This document shows positions 34,355-43,722 of a stretch of 64,000 bases of DNA, piece by piece. Made by a program: the position numbers and the translations under genes. The notes beneath the pieces were generated by a model that saw only the letters and a list, made by a program, of their open reading frames with translations, made no database searches and was not told the origin of the DNA. The DNA comes from Pseudoalteromonas sp. A25. Its GTDB lineage: Bacteria; Pseudomonadota; Gammaproteobacteria; Enterobacterales; Alteromonadaceae. The DNA lies in assembly GCF_009176705.1 (NCBI RefSeq), contig NZ_AP021846.1, forward strand, positions 2,512,001-2,576,000, in the 5' to 3' direction. The number at the start of each line of letters is the position of its first letter. Position 1 is the first letter of the stretch.

Positions 34355-36463
34355 ATGAATATGAAACAAGCTCGCCATGCCGCAGTTTTGGGTGCAGCGT
34401 TAAGTATAACAAGCGCACAAGTCGCCGCGTTTGAACAATTGGTAGAACAGCAACCAAGTAGTGTCATTGAGCAAGACGCTGATTACGAAAAAAATAAAAA
34501 TTTAACTGGCTGGGGTTGGAACCAAAAACTCAATGCAAATACAAACAACTCAGATAGCAACATTGATAATACGCAGCAAAAAGATCTACCTAAAATAGAA
34601 AATATTGAACCTATAGAAAGATTCTTATTTGAACATGATACTGTTGCAGAGCTAGCACTCATACTCAATGTCAAAAAAAATGTTCCTAATCAGAAGTTTA
34701 ATATACTAGTCAATCAAGATGGTAATGGCTGGCAACTTGCCAAAACTGTATATACAGGTGGCGAGGTTATACTTGAAGACGTGACAGTTTCGGACCAAGC
34801 AGAAGTCGCAGTGCAACCATGCTTAAATGATGATTCAGTTAACTGCAATGAGCTTTACAGTGCTGGTTTTACGCATAAAGTACCCTATGAGTCTGAGATG
34901 GGTTGGCCAGACCAAATAGAAGCACAAGTCCATACTTTCGCTGCTAACAGTCGCGTCACTGGGATCGATAAGCTGTTAGAAAAGGGCTATGACATGGTTC
35001 GCAATGGTATGAATATTAACGCCCACTGTTTTACTACCCCACCCGGTGAGCAGCATACCAGTTACAACAAATTCGAGACAGATCAATCTTTTGAGCTAAT
35101 AACCGAGCGTGACAAAGCCATTAATATTCTTGATAAGGATAACACCATCAAAGGTAGCGCTTCATTATTGGGGTTAGAAACAAAAGATAATGTCTATAAG
35201 AACAAACTATACGAATATGCAATGCAAAAACGTGATAAGTCACTATTTATGGGCAAGTTTAGACATATAAGCAAAACCTTGGTATCACGCCCAAGTAATC
35301 AGTTACACTTGCAGCATAAATTCAACAGCATGTTGATAAATGGTGATAAATCAAGCTTTAGAAGCCTGTGTGGTGACCAATATATTGCTTCTGTCGATAT
35401 TGGAAAAGAGATGTATTATTACATTCGCGTTTTGAACGAAGAAGGCTTTAACTATAAGAAAAAAGACCTTGAAACAAAATTTGCTGCCAAATTTAAAGAA
35501 TTAGTGAGCTCAAACTTCGACAGTAACAAAAAAGAAACCTTCTTGAATGACTTTGCTAACTTTAATTTAGAGATAAAATCTGTTTCAGCAGGAGCTGAAT
35601 TCGCAGGGTCAGTTGTCTCACATAACTCTCTTCCCTCGTTTATTGAAAGCTTGAAAAAGTTCTCTGATGTAAATACAAGCTTTGACAATTACACCGCGAT
35701 TGGCTTTACGACTAACAACTATCCAATTCCGAATGAGTTAACAAATAAACCTCTAAACGAGATATTTATGGATTACTCACCCATTGTTGAAAAAATTGCG
35801 ACATGGTCAAATTTTAACGCACAGGTAGAAGATCGTTGCGACATCTACGGTCCACACTCAGATGGTATTACACAAGCTGGAAGAAAAATCAGTCGTGATG
35901 TTGGCTTGATCCGCATAGATAGGTATAAACGACCACAATACGATATCTGTAATGCGGTTCGCAGCAAAATAATTAAAGAGTATGGCCAGTGTTTAGCGCA
36001 ACGTACATGGTCATCATGTATAGATGGACCAAAAGTTTCGAGCTGTAAAATTGGTAATACTAACTGCCATGAATACGCAATGGAAATACACCGCTGGGAA
36101 CCTGTGGAAAAAACTGCAACCTTAAATGTAAAAAAACCTGCTTGTGGAGCGGTGCAAGACTGTGAGGAAACATTTTGGGTAGAAACCTGCCTACACCCTG
36201 ACTATGTCTTAGATTACCGTGTAAATTTTGGTTATAACCCTAGTGGTGCATATGATCGTGTCGCTGAAGGTGTCTCTGTTGCAGAACACTACACTAAAAA
36301 CGTGGGTCGCGTAAAAACCGACCTATTCTCTCAAAATGGACAACAATGTGCACGCTTGAGTGCTGTACTCGTTACCCTCTCTTGGTGGAGGAATACCGCA
36401 GAGTATATTGGTGATGTGACCATGCATGGTTTTAACTTTATACCTCGCGTACCTTACCAGTAA
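34355..36463 (+). CDS. Large secreted protein, tentatively MACPF-like
   Basis: This 702-residue protein has a signal peptide (1-26, ending SAQVAA) and an Asn-rich spacer. The middle (about 235-470) fits a MACPF-like domain: FETDQSFELITERDKAINIL, KGSASLLGL, then SSFRSLCGDQYIASVDIGKE at 333-352 where MACPF proteins have the F-G-T/D-x-[YF]-[IV]-x-x-[VI] signature. Afterwards LPSFIESLKKFSDVN resembles the helix after the core. The second G of the GG motif is replaced by K. About ten Cys are in the C-terminal third (490-690), which suggests disulphides and export. If this is right, it would be a pore-forming or membrane-binding protein; I am not certain. AAGGAA precedes ATG. An intrinsic terminator follows. 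Confidence 0.75.
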   Translation: MNMKQARHAAVLGAALSITSAQVAAFEQLVEQQPSSVIEQDADYEKNKNLTGWGWNQKLNANTNNSDSNIDNTQQKDLPKIENIEPIERFLFEHDTVAELALILNVKKNVPNQKFNILVNQDGNGWQLAKTVYTGGEVILEDVTVSDQAEVAVQPCLNDDSVNCNELYSAGFTHKVPYESEMGWPDQIEAQVHTFAANSRVTGIDKLLEKGYDMVRNGMNINAHCFTTPPGEQHTSYNKFETDQSFELITERDKAINILDKDNTIKGSASLLGLETKDNVYKNKLYEYAMQKRDKSLFMGKFRHISKTLVSRPSNQLHLQHKFNSMLINGDKSSFRSLCGDQYIASVDIGKEMYYYIRVLNEEGFNYKKKDLETKFAAKFKELVSSNFDSNKKETFLNDFANFNLEIKSVSAGAEFAGSVVSHNSLPSFIESLKKFSDVNTSFDNYTAIGFTTNNYPIPNELTNKPLNEIFMDYSPIVEKIATWSNFNAQVEDRCDIYGPHSDGITQAGRKISRDVGLIRIDRYKRPQYDICNAVRSKIIKEYGQCLAQRTWSSCIDGPKVSSCKIGNTNCHEYAMEIHRWEPVEKTATLNVKKPACGAVQDCEETFWVETCLHPDYVLDYRVNFGYNPSGAYDRVAEGVSVAEHYTKNVGRVKTDLFSQNGQQCARLSAVLVTLSWWRNTAEYIGDVTMHGFNFIPRVPYQ

Positions 36464-36475
36464 CCTAAATACATG

Positions 36476-36504
36476 GGGCAAATCATAAATATTTGCCCTT
36501 TTTT
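36476..36504 (+). terminator. Intrinsic terminator between the secreted protein and Fic
   Basis: GGGCAAAT and ATTTGCCC form an 8-bp stem with a seven-base loop, followed at once by TTTTTT. It lies in the 55-bp gap, so the Fic gene depends on read-through or on its own promoter. Confidence 0.8.
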
Positions 36505-36518
36505 CAGAGAGTAATATT

Positions 36519-37637
36519 ATGCCTTCTTATGAAAACTGCATTTGGCAAAAAAACAATCAACCCTATCAATGCTATGTGCCCGATTTTCTTAAACACAAAG
36601 TCACACCTGTATCACCAACCCTACAATCGATACAGAAACGACTAAATGTCTACTCAATTGCGCCAGTTCACGCTAAGTTTTTTAGCCGTTATTTAGCTGG
36701 GAGCGTGAGTTTGCGTGAAGGAAAGCAAGTTAGCCATAAACAACTATCCGTTTGCTCTCTTGGCGTTCAAACCACAAATCCAGTGACTCAGCAGCTGTGG
36801 AGTCAAATTTACAATTTTCAGCGAGGATGCTTGTTTGCTAAAGAGCAACTAGCTATTAAAAGCCCTTCAAGAAATGTACTCTTACAGAAGGTACATCAGA
36901 TATTGGCCCCCGAAGTAGATAATCATGGTGAATATCGAACCTCTCCATGCTGGATTGGAGGTAAGAGCCCTGATACAGCGCGTTTTGTAGCTGCAGATGC
37001 CAATCGAATTCACAGCCTGATGCAAGATTGGTATAACGCATTGGACCAACAACCATCCACCTCTTTAGAGCACGCACTAAGTCTTTATGATCAGTTTTTA
37101 GTTGTCCACCCTTTTAACGATGGCAATGGTAGAGTAGCTAGAGCATTTCTAGATGGGGCACTATCCCATGTTCGAAACAACTATTGGCTACACCCACTTT
37201 TTTTTAGATTAGCCAACAGCTCAGTGCAATACAAGAACAAACACAATGCTTACCAAAGAGACAACATAGTTTCATGGCTCAACTATTGGGAAACCGCATT
37301 TAGGTGGCTCGAACAAAAACAAAGACAAATAGCACAAGCTTTGAGCGAGTGTGAACAACAATTTAGGCTTGCACTCGCATGCTGCATGAAACCAAAAGGG
37401 TGGGAGGAACTAGTCCAGCAACTGTACGATACCCCCATTATAAATATGCAAACAGCACATCATTACGTCGAAGCTGCCACCGTTATGCTGCAGACAGGAT
37501 TGTTGGAAGTGAAAACGCTCAGTAATGCCAATAACACCAAGGTACTAGAATGTCCCTATATCTTTAAGCTTTGGCAATGTTGGGAGGATATTTTGTTGGC
37601 AAGTGAGGATATTATTGACAAAAGAGTTGCTAACTAA
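36519..37637 (+). CDS. Fic/DOC domain protein
   Basis: This 372-residue protein has the complete Fic catalytic motif VHPFNDGNGRVAR (His, Asn and both Arg present), so it is probably an active AMP- or nucleotidyl-transferase to Ser, Thr or Tyr of proteins. Near residue 70, VSLREGK resembles the inhibitory motif [S/T]xxxE[G/N] with V in place of S/T. No signal peptide is seen, so it would act in the cytoplasm unless delivered otherwise. The C-terminal 120 residues look winged-helix-like, as in class II Fic proteins. It follows the secreted protein after 55 bp containing a terminator, and GAGAG precedes the start. Confidence 0.88.
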   Translation: MPSYENCIWQKNNQPYQCYVPDFLKHKVTPVSPTLQSIQKRLNVYSIAPVHAKFFSRYLAGSVSLREGKQVSHKQLSVCSLGVQTTNPVTQQLWSQIYNFQRGCLFAKEQLAIKSPSRNVLLQKVHQILAPEVDNHGEYRTSPCWIGGKSPDTARFVAADANRIHSLMQDWYNALDQQPSTSLEHALSLYDQFLVVHPFNDGNGRVARAFLDGALSHVRNNYWLHPLFFRLANSSVQYKNKHNAYQRDNIVSWLNYWETAFRWLEQKQRQIAQALSECEQQFRLALACCMKPKGWEELVQQLYDTPIINMQTAHHYVEAATVMLQTGLLEVKTLSNANNTKVLECPYIFKLWQCWEDILLASEDIIDKRVAN

Positions 37638-38241
37638 CCGGATCTTTGCACAAAAAAACCTTTTAGATAAATCAATATTCACTAATAAAGTCTTGTAAAA
37701 AACTAAATTGAGCCGTCTTAGATATCCTAACTGATTAAAGCTAATTCTTAGCTTTAATCAGTGTATTAACTAACGCTTTTTGACGGAGCTATTAATCGTA
37801 CGACAAATAACTAATTGCTTGCATAATTTTCTTTTGATTGGGCTAAAAAATTTCATTCCAAAGCTTTGGAAAGAGCCTAAGTTTTTTTATAACTCTGAAC
37901 TGTATCTTTAATGACGCCATCAGGCTTTACAAAAAAGTCCTTTAATCAAACGTATTGTTACTATTCAATAACTAGTAAGGCAAATCGATATAAATAAGTA
38001 TATCTGCAATGGCTAATCGCTGCTTATCAGCCCCGAAAAATCGTTGTAATAAGTACAACGCCAATGAGTTTATCGTAAAATGGGGTTGTTTGGGCGTTCA
38101 AGTCAAGTAGCTTGCTCTACTTTAAACCTATACTAGTTGCTAATCTGCGCTGCAAAGATCCATACAAAAATTTATATAAAATACCACACGTTTTTACGAT
38201 AACATGAACGCTCTCAAACTCTCTAAAAATGAGGTTTTTCG
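37638..38241. other. 604-bp intergenic region with a long hairpin
   Basis: No gene is apparent. ACTGATTAAAGCTAA (37730-37744) and TTAGCTTTAATCAGT (37748-37762) form a perfect 15-bp stem with a three-base loop 93 bases after the Fic stop. There is no immediate T run, so it may be a terminator followed by processing, or a repeat. The rest (about 37763-38241) holds the promoter region of the response regulator gene. Confidence 0.55.
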
Positions 38242-38913
38242 GTGAATGTACTACTCGTAGAGGATGACTTTGATACAGCACAATTCATTAGCCAAGGTTT
38301 GGAACAACAGGGGAACTGTGTCACGCACTGCAGCGATGCAGAGCAAGGTATGCTAAAGGCCGCGACATGCCCGTTTGATGTGATTGTGTTTGATTGCTTA
38401 TTACCCAAAATGAACGGTGTTGATGCTGTGCGCATTCTAAGGCAAAGCAATGTGCAAACCCCTATTATCATGCTCACTGCATTAGGAGAAACCGCCGATA
38501 GGGTATCTGGATTAAACGCCGGTGCTGATGACTATTTAGTAAAACCATTCTCATTTGCCGAATTAGAGGCCCGCCTGCACGCTTTGACACGTCGCCAACC
38601 ACTTTTACACACCAAACTGCAATTAAAAGTTGCAGATCTTGTTGTATGTCGCACAACTCGAGAAGTTACCCGCGCAGGCCAAAAAATTGAGTTAATGCCA
38701 AAAGAATATCAAATACTTGAATACCTGATGCTCAATGCATCACAACTGATAACAAAAACAATGCTTCTAGAAAAAGTATGGGGCTTTAGCTTTGATCCCA
38801 AAACAAGCTTAGTGCAAACTCATGTTAGTCGACTTAGAAATAAAATAGATAAACCATTTGAGCAAGAGCTTATCCAAACAATTCGCGGCTGCGGCTACAT
38901 CATCAGTGAATAA
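38242..38913 (+). CDS. OmpR-family response regulator
   Basis: This 223-residue protein has a receiver domain (1-115) with acidic pair EDD (residues 7-9), phosphoacceptor Asp in VIVFDCLLPKMNGVDAV, Thr in MLTALG and Lys in DYLVKPFSF. A winged-helix DNA-binding domain (about 125-222) follows, with LMPKEYQILEYLMLN and VQTHVSRLRNKID. GAGG lies 7 bases before the GTG start. It is 4 bp upstream of its partner kinase. It resembles QseB/PmrA-type regulators. Downstream targets may include the DUF1800/DUF1501 pair. Confidence 0.93.
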   Translation: MNVLLVEDDFDTAQFISQGLEQQGNCVTHCSDAEQGMLKAATCPFDVIVFDCLLPKMNGVDAVRILRQSNVQTPIIMLTALGETADRVSGLNAGADDYLVKPFSFAELEARLHALTRRQPLLHTKLQLKVADLVVCRTTREVTRAGQKIELMPKEYQILEYLMLNASQLITKTMLLEKVWGFSFDPKTSLVQTHVSRLRNKIDKPFEQELIQTIRGCGYIISE

Positions 38914-38917
38914 AGTT

Positions 38918-40294
38918 ATGCATTGCAAACTCTCACTTATAAATACACGTTTGGTACTTAGCCAAACTGTGACCTTTTGGCTGACACTGTGCTTGTTGGC
39001 TTTTGCTATTATCAGCATAACTAAACAACAACTCATGGCAGCTCAAGTGATTGCCTTGAAGGAGTTTAAAGAAGAACTAATTGAAATCTATGCAGAAGAA
39101 CACATTGATGGCCTGATGGCAGAGTTTGATGTGCAGCAAGGCCGTGTTTGGAGCAAATCGCTGAGCGACCTGCACCTAGAAGAAGAAAGTATATTGGTGT
39201 CACTCTTTTTGGACAACACATTAATTCACGGCAGCCAAATACTTACCATCAGTGATTCTTTACCAAATTGGCAGTATTACATCTTAGAGGACCAATCTAA
39301 AGTACGAGTATTACACACAAGCTTTGCGCTAGATAATAGATACCATGTCACGCTCTTACAACCCTTGCTTCATGAATACCAATTCGCTATTAGTTGGCTA
39401 AATCGTGCGTTTGGTTGGTTTGGTGCTATCAGTTTTATGGTTTTGCTAGTACTGTTTGCCATTATTCAGTGCCGTCGCGACCATTCTGTTAAATCCATCC
39501 AGAAGCTACTTACGTCGATTGCCAAAAAGCCTGACTCAACACGCGTCAAGCTAGACAAACCAGCAGCCGAGTTTGTGCCGCTGATCAGCTCAATAAATCA
39601 AATGCTAGATGACGTGACCACGGTGCACACCACCATAAAAACCATGTCAGAGGGGATAGCCCATGACTTAAAAACACCACTTACGCGTGTTGCTAATCGC
39701 CTACAGACGATGCGCCACTCAATCGACTCACCCGAGCTGTTACGCACTCATTTAGACCATGCAAGCACCGACCTTAACTCAACTATTACTACATTCAATA
39801 ACCTAGTTCGACTAAGCGCCATTGAATCTGGCCAGCATAAAAAAGACTTTATTACACTTGATTTATCATCATTGACGCTAGACCTAGCACAGAGTTTTGA
39901 ACCAGTATTTAGTGACTCAGGTAGAACCTTAGAGGTTTCAGTTATTGAAGGCGTGCAATGCCTTGGCAACGCAGACCTAATTAGTCAGTTAATATGCAAC
40001 TTATTAGAGAATGCTCTGGAATATAGTAATGCAAATGCGAAGGTGTGGCTTAGGCTGCAAAGCCATACCACTGGTGCGCTATTACAAATTGGCGACAATG
40101 GGCCAGGTATCGCACCAGATGATCAAGCACGAATATTCGACAAATTTTTCCGTGCCGATAAAAGCCGCACTAAACCAGGAAATGGCCTTGGCCTAAGTAT
40201 TGTAAAAGCTATCTGTACTATTCATCAGGCTAAAGTGTATTTGCTTAAAGACCAAAATGGTGCGGTATTCAATGTTGAGATCCCGCATATCTAG
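38918..40294 (+). CDS. Sensor histidine kinase
   Basis: This kinase of about 458 residues has two membrane helices (about 17-37 and 165-187) around a short periplasmic sensor, then HAMP-like and HisKA regions with the phosphoacceptor His in SEGIAHDLKTPLTRVANRL. The ATPase domain has the N box LICNLLENALEYS, G1 DNGPGI and G2 GNGLGLSIV. I chose ATG 38918, just 4 bp after the regulator stop; the frame extends upstream to 38858. It phosphorylates the adjacent OmpR-type regulator. The periplasmic sensor matches no recognised domain. Confidence 0.92.
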   Translation: MHCKLSLINTRLVLSQTVTFWLTLCLLAFAIISITKQQLMAAQVIALKEFKEELIEIYAEEHIDGLMAEFDVQQGRVWSKSLSDLHLEEESILVSLFLDNTLIHGSQILTISDSLPNWQYYILEDQSKVRVLHTSFALDNRYHVTLLQPLLHEYQFAISWLNRAFGWFGAISFMVLLVLFAIIQCRRDHSVKSIQKLLTSIAKKPDSTRVKLDKPAAEFVPLISSINQMLDDVTTVHTTIKTMSEGIAHDLKTPLTRVANRLQTMRHSIDSPELLRTHLDHASTDLNSTITTFNNLVRLSAIESGQHKKDFITLDLSSLTLDLAQSFEPVFSDSGRTLEVSVIEGVQCLGNADLISQLICNLLENALEYSNANAKVWLRLQSHTTGALLQIGDNGPGIAPDDQARIFDKFFRADKSRTKPGNGLGLSIVKAICTIHQAKVYLLKDQNGAVFNVEIPHI

Positions 40295-40304
40295 CGATTC
40301 AATC

Positions 40305-40318
40305 ATACAAATTTGTAT
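40305..40318. promoter_or_regulatory. 14-bp palindrome upstream of the DUF1800 gene
   Basis: ATACAAATTTGTAT is a perfect palindrome, followed by ATTTGC-GATA-GCAAAT (40320-40335). They lie in the 107-bp gap between the kinase and the DUF1800 gene and may be regulator sites. Confidence 0.35.
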
Positions 40319-40401
40319 CATTTGCGATAGCAAATCGTAAACCATGGCGCGAAGCTTGCACTCTATACTAGAGATCTGTTTAACTCAATGTAGGTTGCCG
40401 T

Positions 40402-42219
40402 ATGACGATAAAAATAAAGCTTGCCAAGGTACTCGCCTGTACTCTATTGATGACAGGTATAGGTTGTGGGGGCTCTGCAAGTTCTGAGCAAATGCCACCC
40501 ACACTGCCCAGTAGCGAGTCTGATGGAGTGACTATTGTCGCCCCAATAGTTAGTGAAAATGCTCAGCAAGACCAAACTTTCGCAACGCATCAGCAAGTTG
40601 TACGTTTTTTGCAACAAGCCACGTTCGGTGCTAAAGCCAGTGAAATCACAGAGCTTGCTAACACCAGTGCTTCTGATTGGTTCAAGGCACAGTTGGCTAA
40701 AGAACCTAGTTTAATAATGCCAACGGTACTGAAAAACACTCCCAAAGACACAGAAGAAGAAGTTTTCAATCCCGTTTATTTAGAATCCAATAGTCTCGCG
40801 TTTTGGCAAAATGCAATTGCAGGTCCGGATCAACTCAGGCAGAGAATGGCCTTTGCTTTATCACAGATACTCGTTGTATCTAGTGAAGGTGGTGAAGAGC
40901 TAGCAGAACATCCAGAAGCCATTGCAAGCTTTCAAGACCTTTTGATCCGTAATGCCTTTGGCAACTACCGCGATATTTTGACTCACGTCACCTACTCATC
41001 TGCAATGGGGCACTACCTAACCTATGTAGGTAATAAAAAAGGCGATGAAGTCAAAGGTACTGCGCCAGATGAAAACTACGCAAGAGAGCTCTTGCAACTA
41101 TTTACACTGGGCGTGGTTGCACTTAACCAAGATGGAACGGAAAAAGTAGATCAACAAGGCAATATTATAGAGCTGTATAGCAATCAAGATATTACTGGCT
41201 TAGCACGCGTATTTACTGGGCTTAACAATGATGAAGAAACAGCCGAGCGCTTGCAGATGATTGAATTTTCAGTTCCTATGGTAATTTTTGAAGAAGATCA
41301 CTCAACAAAGCCTAAGTCATTTCTAGGCCTAACTATACCCGCCAATACCGATGCAAAAACGTCTATTGATATGGCGCTAACACACATTTTTGAACACCCT
41401 AATTTAGCACCTTTCATAACCAAGCAACTGATCCAACGCTTTGTTACATCAAACCCCAGTAGTGACTATGTGAAACGTGTTGCCGATGCCTTCAGCCTTG
41501 GTACATATACACTGCCCGATAACTCTACTGTCGGCAGCAACCAACGAGGTTGTCTCAGCGCAACAATGGCCGCGATATTATTTGACAAAGAAGCACGCAA
41601 CCCTAAGGGCAAACACATAGGTAAAGTGCGAGAGCCAATACTCAGGTTTACCCACTGGGCGAGAGCATTTGAAGCCAAAAATATTACTCCTATGTATCAA
41701 CTTGAATTGTGGGATACCAGTCGAGTTACGCACCTTGCACAACATCCTTATCGCTCACCCAGTGTATTCAACTTTTACCGTCCGGGTTACAAAGCGCCTG
41801 GCTCGATTTCTGGTGCTGCTAACTTAGTTGCGCCAGAACTTGCTATCACTAACGCAAGTTCAGTACCCGGCTACATCAATTTTATGACTCAATTTATCTC
41901 TGGCGAGCGTGAAGAAGAAACATTATTAGATATCAAAGACATGCTCAAACAGACACATATTAGCGTAAGTGATGAGGATTTTTGGCGCAGTTTTGCTGTT
42001 GATTACCGTCGTGAACTGGCAGTCGCAAATGACAGTGAGCGACTCATACAGTGGCTTAATTTATTACTCACGGCCAACCAGCTTTCTGAATCATCTGTAA
42101 AGTCGATTAAACAGATCATCGACACAATGGACTTCGATGAAGAGCAAGCAGATTCAGCTAAAGTGAAAATGGCAATATTACTAGTGATGACGAGCCCAGA
42201 TTACTTGGTGCAAAGGTAG
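40402..42219 (+). CDS. DUF1800 family protein
   Basis: This 605-residue protein has a lipoprotein-like leader (LMTGIGCGGSAS, imperfect lipobox). The DUF1800 core is recognised by VRFLQQATFGAKASEI, PDQLRQRMAFALSQILVVSS, the hallmark NYARELLQLFTLGV, GLARVFTGL, ITKQLIQRFVTSNPSSDYV and SPSVFNFYRPGY. The function is unknown; the gene is almost always paired with DUF1501, as here (9 bp to the next gene). Export is supported by the leader. It follows the two-component system. Confidence 0.92.
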   Translation: MTIKIKLAKVLACTLLMTGIGCGGSASSEQMPPTLPSSESDGVTIVAPIVSENAQQDQTFATHQQVVRFLQQATFGAKASEITELANTSASDWFKAQLAKEPSLIMPTVLKNTPKDTEEEVFNPVYLESNSLAFWQNAIAGPDQLRQRMAFALSQILVVSSEGGEELAEHPEAIASFQDLLIRNAFGNYRDILTHVTYSSAMGHYLTYVGNKKGDEVKGTAPDENYARELLQLFTLGVVALNQDGTEKVDQQGNIIELYSNQDITGLARVFTGLNNDEETAERLQMIEFSVPMVIFEEDHSTKPKSFLGLTIPANTDAKTSIDMALTHIFEHPNLAPFITKQLIQRFVTSNPSSDYVKRVADAFSLGTYTLPDNSTVGSNQRGCLSATMAAILFDKEARNPKGKHIGKVREPILRFTHWARAFEAKNITPMYQLELWDTSRVTHLAQHPYRSPSVFNFYRPGYKAPGSISGAANLVAPELAITNASSVPGYINFMTQFISGEREEETLLDIKDMLKQTHISVSDEDFWRSFAVDYRRELAVANDSERLIQWLNLLLTANQLSESSVKSIKQIIDTMDFDEEQADSAKVKMAILLVMTSPDYLVQR

Positions 42220-42228
42220 GAGAATAAT

Positions 42229-43587
42229 ATGAACAGACGAACTTTTCTAAAAGCCAGTGGCGCGTCAATTGCAGCATCTTCTTTTTTGAAACTAAGTGAT
42301 GCGATTGCCAATACCTCGGTTGCATCAAATGAAGACTACAAAGCATTGGTTTGTGTGTTTCTCTATGGAGGTATGGACAACCATGATACGGTGATCCCTT
42401 TTGATGACAAAAGCTATGAACAATGGGCACGTATTCGCAGCTCAATGCTCGCAGGTTATAGCAATAAACGTACGCGTAACAACCTAATAGCCTTAAATAC
42501 GCCAGCTCGCTTTGGTTTTAGAAAATTTGCCTTACCGCCTGAGCTAACCAACACAGCCCGTTTATATCAACAAGGTAAATTGGCCATTGTTGGTAATGTA
42601 GGCCCACTGATAGAGCCTACCAGCGCATTAGCAATCGAAGCAGAAACAGCAAAATTACCCAAACGCTTATTTTCACACAACGACCAACAATCAACTTGGG
42701 GGTCAGGAAAAGTCGAAGGTGCTCAGCTTGGTTGGGCTGGGCGACTTAACGATGCACTTATCGCACAAGGGGTAAAAGTACCTTCTACTTTTTCAGCTAT
42801 CACGACGACTGGCTCTGAGCTGATGCTAACAGGAAACGAAACTACTCCATTTCATGTCAGCGATGGTCAAGGTGCAAAGATAGATATTTATGACGATTTA
42901 GATCAACCCGATCTATTAAAGCAGCATTTTAGCGCTTTAGGGCACAAAAGCGATAACTTGCTGAGCCAAGATATCGCTAAGTCTATGTCGAATTCATTTA
43001 ACGCAAATCAAAAGTACAGTGACGCCATTGAGAATGGCTCATGGAACTTTGCACCATTTCCTGCAAGTGGCATTGCGCAACAACTACAAACTATCAGCAA
43101 AAGCATTGCAGTTCGCAGTCAACTGGGTGAGAAACGACAAGTATTCATGGTTGCATTGGGTGGATTCGATACGCATTCTGCGCAAGCAAAACTGCTTCCC
43201 AAATTACAATCTTCATTGGATGAGGCATTGGGTCACTTTGACAGCGCAATGCAGAGCTTAGGATTATCAAATAATGTCACCTTATTTACCGCATCTGACT
43301 TTGGCCGTACGTTAACGGTGAATGGCGATGGGACAGATCACGGCTGGGGTAGCCATCACTTTGTGATGGGCGGCGCGGTCAATGGCGGCACCATTTTTGG
43401 CGATTTACCAGAGCCAACATTTGGCCATCGTTTAGATGCAGGACAGGGTCGCCTTATTCCTACTCTATCTGTCGATCAATACGCTGCTGCGCTAGGCGCT
43501 TGGCTGGGTGTTGAACAAAGCGCGCTCAATACCATTTTTCCTAACTTGGCTAACTTTTCTGCGATGCCCAAGTTGTTTAAAAGCTAA
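42229..43587 (+). CDS. DUF1501 family protein, Tat-exported
   Basis: This 452-residue protein starts with the twin-arginine signal MNRRTFLKASGASIAASSFL. The DUF1501 core follows, with LVCVFLYGGMDNHDTVIPFD, FSHNDQQSTWGSG, VALGGFDTHSAQ, FTASDFGRTLTVNGDGTDHG and HHFVMGGAVNGG. The fold belongs to the alkaline-phosphatase/sulfatase superfamily, and the conserved Asp/His residues suggest a metal site. Substrate is unknown. Tat export of a folded, metal-bearing protein fits. AGGAGAATAAT precedes the start. Confidence 0.93.
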   Translation: MNRRTFLKASGASIAASSFLKLSDAIANTSVASNEDYKALVCVFLYGGMDNHDTVIPFDDKSYEQWARIRSSMLAGYSNKRTRNNLIALNTPARFGFRKFALPPELTNTARLYQQGKLAIVGNVGPLIEPTSALAIEAETAKLPKRLFSHNDQQSTWGSGKVEGAQLGWAGRLNDALIAQGVKVPSTFSAITTTGSELMLTGNETTPFHVSDGQGAKIDIYDDLDQPDLLKQHFSALGHKSDNLLSQDIAKSMSNSFNANQKYSDAIENGSWNFAPFPASGIAQQLQTISKSIAVRSQLGEKRQVFMVALGGFDTHSAQAKLLPKLQSSLDEALGHFDSAMQSLGLSNNVTLFTASDFGRTLTVNGDGTDHGWGSHHFVMGGAVNGGTIFGDLPEPTFGHRLDAGQGRLIPTLSVDQYAAALGAWLGVEQSALNTIFPNLANFSAMPKLFKS

Positions 43588-43722
43588 TCCAAACACCTTC
43601 TTAACAAAGCCCAGAAGTTCCCTGGGGTGGCGCATGATCTCATTAATTCCTTTAGAGTCATTTGCGTCGCCCTACTTTATCTCATGCTGAACAGATAAAT
43701 CAGTTAAAGTGTACGAGCGTGA

